A stretch of DNA of 6,366 nt from Thermococci archaeon. GTDB lineage: Archaea; Methanobacteriota_B; Thermococci; Thermococcales; Thermococcaceae. This document shows, in pieces, positions 5,479 to 6,366 of the stretch. The stretch is taken from positions 1 through 6,366 of the forward strand of contig QMUB01000077.1 in assembly GCA_003663695.1 (NCBI GenBank). Reading direction: 5' to 3'. The translations under genes and the position numbers were made by a program. Numbering within the stretch: the first letter of the stretch is position 1; the number at the start of each line of letters is the position of its first letter. Under the pieces are notes generated by a model. The model was not told the origin of the DNA. It ran no database searches and was given only the letters and a program-made list of their open reading frames with translations.

Positions 5479-5485
5479 TATAAAA
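5479..5485. promoter_or_regulatory. Two-way TATA element between the MoaD operon and the 5515 gene
   Basis: TATAAAA on the plus strand reads TTTTATA on the minus strand, and no second TATA-like box is visible between the divergent starts. On the plus strand its centre is about 33 bases before the ATG at 5515. On the minus strand it is about 34 bases before the MoaD ATG at 5448. With start sites about 26 bases away, both transcripts would have leaders of under ten bases. BRE-like purines flank it on both sides, but neither is strong. Confidence 0.5.
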
Positions 5486-5514
5486 ACGATTTGGAGAAGT
5501 GAAGGAAGATTGCT

Positions 5515-5796
5515 ATGGAGAAGCTCAGACGCTACACAAATATGCTCATTTCAAAGATGGGATTTGCAGAGGAAATTTACGGTATCAGAATAAACTACCT
5601 CCCCTTACTCATCGGAGAGGAGACGATAGTGCTTGACAGAAGGGATGGAAGGATAAAGAGACTGGGAGACAAGAAGCCCCTGAGCGATGAAGAACTCAGA
5701 ACTCTTGAAGAGGACATAATTCAAGCCATAGAGAGTGGAAAGGTTGAGCTTTACTTAACACTGACATTTGGAGAGGATGTTGGTCCGCCTCTGTAG
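5515..5796 (+). CDS. Small conserved-looking hypothetical protein, 93 aa
   Basis: I do not recognise this protein. It is soluble, lacks cysteines, signal peptide and membrane segments, and reads like a compact alpha/beta domain. There is a basic amphipathic N-terminal helix (MEKLRRYTNMLISKMG), then a strand and turn (YGIRINYLPLLIGEETIVLDRRDGRI), a charged helix (LSDEELRTLEEDIIQAIESG) and a final strand KVELYLTLTFGEDVGPPL. Codon use with AGA/AGG arginine and GAG/AAG preference matches the neighbours, which supports a real gene. The ATG at 5515 is the natural start, about 33 bases after the TATA element, and GGAAGAT lies close before it as a weak ribosome site if the leader is long enough. It is divergent from the MoaD operon, and its last 46 bases are antisense to the tail of the broken ThiS-like gene. 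Position suggests shared control with MoaD, but a functional link is only inference. Confidence 0.72.
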   Translation: MEKLRRYTNMLISKMGFAEEIYGIRINYLPLLIGEETIVLDRRDGRIKRLGDKKPLSDEELRTLEEDIIQAIESGKVELYLTLTFGEDVGPPL

Positions 5797-5995
5797 ACGA
5801 CGGGTAGAATCTTTAAAACGTCCCTTTCCCTTAAGATGTACTTTCTGCTGGCTTTTTTCTCGTTAACGAGTATGCAATTTCCATGTTCACTTATCCCGAG
5901 AAGCCTGAAATCCCGCTTCCATCAGAAACTTCGAATTCGAAATCCGGGCAATGCTTTAGAGCCAGCTCTCCATAGAGCCTAACCCTTATCCTCAT
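5751..5995 (-). pseudogene. Broken ThiS/MoaD-like sulfur carrier gene
   Basis: Two pieces of one beta-grasp protein lie in different minus-strand frames. The ATG at 5993-5995 gives MRIRVRLYGELALKHCPDFE and then FEVSDGS, a good first half, but the frame stops at TAA (5891-5893). A frame offset by two bases, resuming at 5906, gives RLLGISEHGNCILVNEKKA, then SRKYILRERDVLKILPVVY and RGG, which is very like the second half of ThiS (NG/NE turn, RDVLKILPVV, Gly-Gly). Only eight bases separate DGS from RLLG where the family usually has about six codons, so a deletion of roughly ten bases, which also shifts the frame, explains the break. After RGG the frame runs on for 11 more residues to a TAA at 5751-5753 inside the 5515 gene, so the original stop was also lost or the protein had a tail. 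GGAGGAG lies just upstream, inside the previous gene, which it overlaps by 17 bases. A sequencing error is the alternative. Confidence 0.68.
5853..5858 (+). terminator. Possible T-run terminator after the 5515 gene
   Basis: A run of six T follows GGC about 57 bases after the stop of the 93-residue gene. Archaeal RNA polymerase can terminate at T-runs without a hairpin. The call is weak because the same bases are codons of the broken ThiS-like gene on the other strand (Glu-Lys-Lys). Confidence 0.25.
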
Positions 5996-6320
5996 CCTTT
6001 AACTCCTCCAGAAGGCGTTTTAACTTTTCATAAACCTCCCCGGGAGCTTCCTTAAAGGGAGAGACCTTCAGAACCGGAACTTCAAGCCCTATAATAAGCT
6101 TTTCAAAGAATTCGATCGCATTCCTAAAAGCTTCGTCCTCCGTAAAGCCGGTTTTAATTTCGTTGTCAAAATAATACCATGAACCCCTCTTCTTATCGTA
6201 CAATGCCAGACTGGGGAGCCATTCGCCGCATTCCCCTCCCAGAGTCAGCTCTATTAAAATTTCATTATTTTCAAGGATTCCTCGCCTGAGTTTTTCCTTC
6301 CATCCTTCCAAATCACTCAC
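5979..6320 (-). CDS. Small hypothetical protein, 113 aa, probable leaderless GTG start
   Basis: I do not recognise this protein. It has no membrane segment or signal peptide. A basic N-terminal helix (DLEGWKEKLRRGI) is followed by an aromatic beta-rich centre, with ELTLGGECGEWLPSLALYD (24-42) and GSWYYFDNEIKTGF (46-59) forming a likely sheet. Then comes a helix (EDEAFRNAIEFFEKLIIG), a strand (VPVLKVSPF) and a Lys/Glu-rich C-terminal helix. The single cysteine is in GGECGEW. The only plausible upstream start is GTG at 6318-6320: no ribosome site precedes it, but a TATA-like box lies about 25 bases upstream, placing transcription start on or next to the GTG. The gene overlaps the start of the ThiS-like remnant by 17 bases, so the two formed an operon. 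A role connected with that carrier is possible by position only. Confidence 0.7.
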   Translation of the reverse strand: MSDLEGWKEKLRRGILENNEILIELTLGGECGEWLPSLALYDKKRGSWYYFDNEIKTGFTEDEAFRNAIEFFEKLIIGLEVPVLKVSPFKEAPGEVYEKLKRLLEELKDEDKG

Positions 6321-6340
6321 CGATAGAAGGTTTTAAAGGG

Positions 6341-6349
6341 AAAATATAA
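6341..6349 (-). promoter_or_regulatory. TATA box for the 6320 operon
   Basis: The minus strand reads TTATATTTT, centred about 25 bases before the GTG at 6320, which would make the transcript start at the start codon (leaderless). A second, weaker TTTAAAA at 6330-6336 is too close to serve this start. Confidence 0.5.
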
Positions 6350-6366
6350 GGCTTTCTTGAACCAAA

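Noticed and set aside
1..6366. CRISPR array, tRNA or rRNA genes, complete insertion sequence
   Set aside because: No regularly spaced repeats, cloverleaf-type arms, rRNA-like blocks or transposase frames were seen on reading both strands by eye.

Overview
The window looks like a hyperthermophilic euryarchaeon of the order Thermococcales (Thermococcus, Pyrococcus or Palaeococcus). The reasons are the archaeal TATA promoters, the strong GGAGGT/GGTG Shine-Dalgarno sites, the tightly packed short operons, and the families present: a DUF835 membrane protein, an Upf1/IGHMBP2-like SF1 helicase, a MoaD plus E1-like pair, and a phosphohexomutase ending of archaeal type. Genus and species cannot be fixed from the sequence alone.

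Layout. (1) 1-101, plus strand: the last residues of a phosphohexomutase-type enzyme. It converges on the next block and the two stop codons overlap. (2) 98-3752, minus strand, read right to left: one compact operon behind a TATA box near 3788-3796. It encodes a three-helix membrane protein with a DUF835 domain, an Upf1/IGHMBP2-like SF1B helicase, a TudS/DUF523-like putative Fe-S desulfidase with exactly three cysteines, and a flavodoxin-family gene that survives only as a frameshifted, internally deleted remnant (98-338). (3) 3803-3897: a small composite repeat. A 10-bp perfect inverted repeat is bracketed by a 10-bp direct repeat, like a tiny non-autonomous insertion with its target duplication. 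It sits between the stop codon of one operon and the promoter of the next. (4) 3889-5448, minus strand: an operon of MoaD-like sulfur carrier, MoeB/ThiF-like E1 adenylyltransferase and P-loop kinase. The E1 has lost the zinc-binding CxxC pairs usual in MoeB. (5) 5515-5796, plus strand: a small unrecognised gene that appears to share a single two-way TATA element with the MoaD operon. (6) 5751-6320, minus strand: a small unrecognised gene that probably starts with a leaderless GTG, followed by a broken ThiS/MoaD-like sulfur carrier gene (5751-5995). The 3' end of that remnant runs antisense into the 5515-5796 gene.

Theme. Sulfur handling recurs: a ubiquitin-like sulfur carrier and its activating enzyme (tungsto/molybdopterin synthesis, tRNA thiolation or protein modification), a decayed second carrier, and a putative desulfidase encoded in overlap with an RNA/DNA helicase. 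Two neighbouring small-protein genes (flavodoxin and ThiS-like) are in decay, so this region is being pruned. No CRISPR array, rRNA or tRNA was seen, and no complete insertion sequence.
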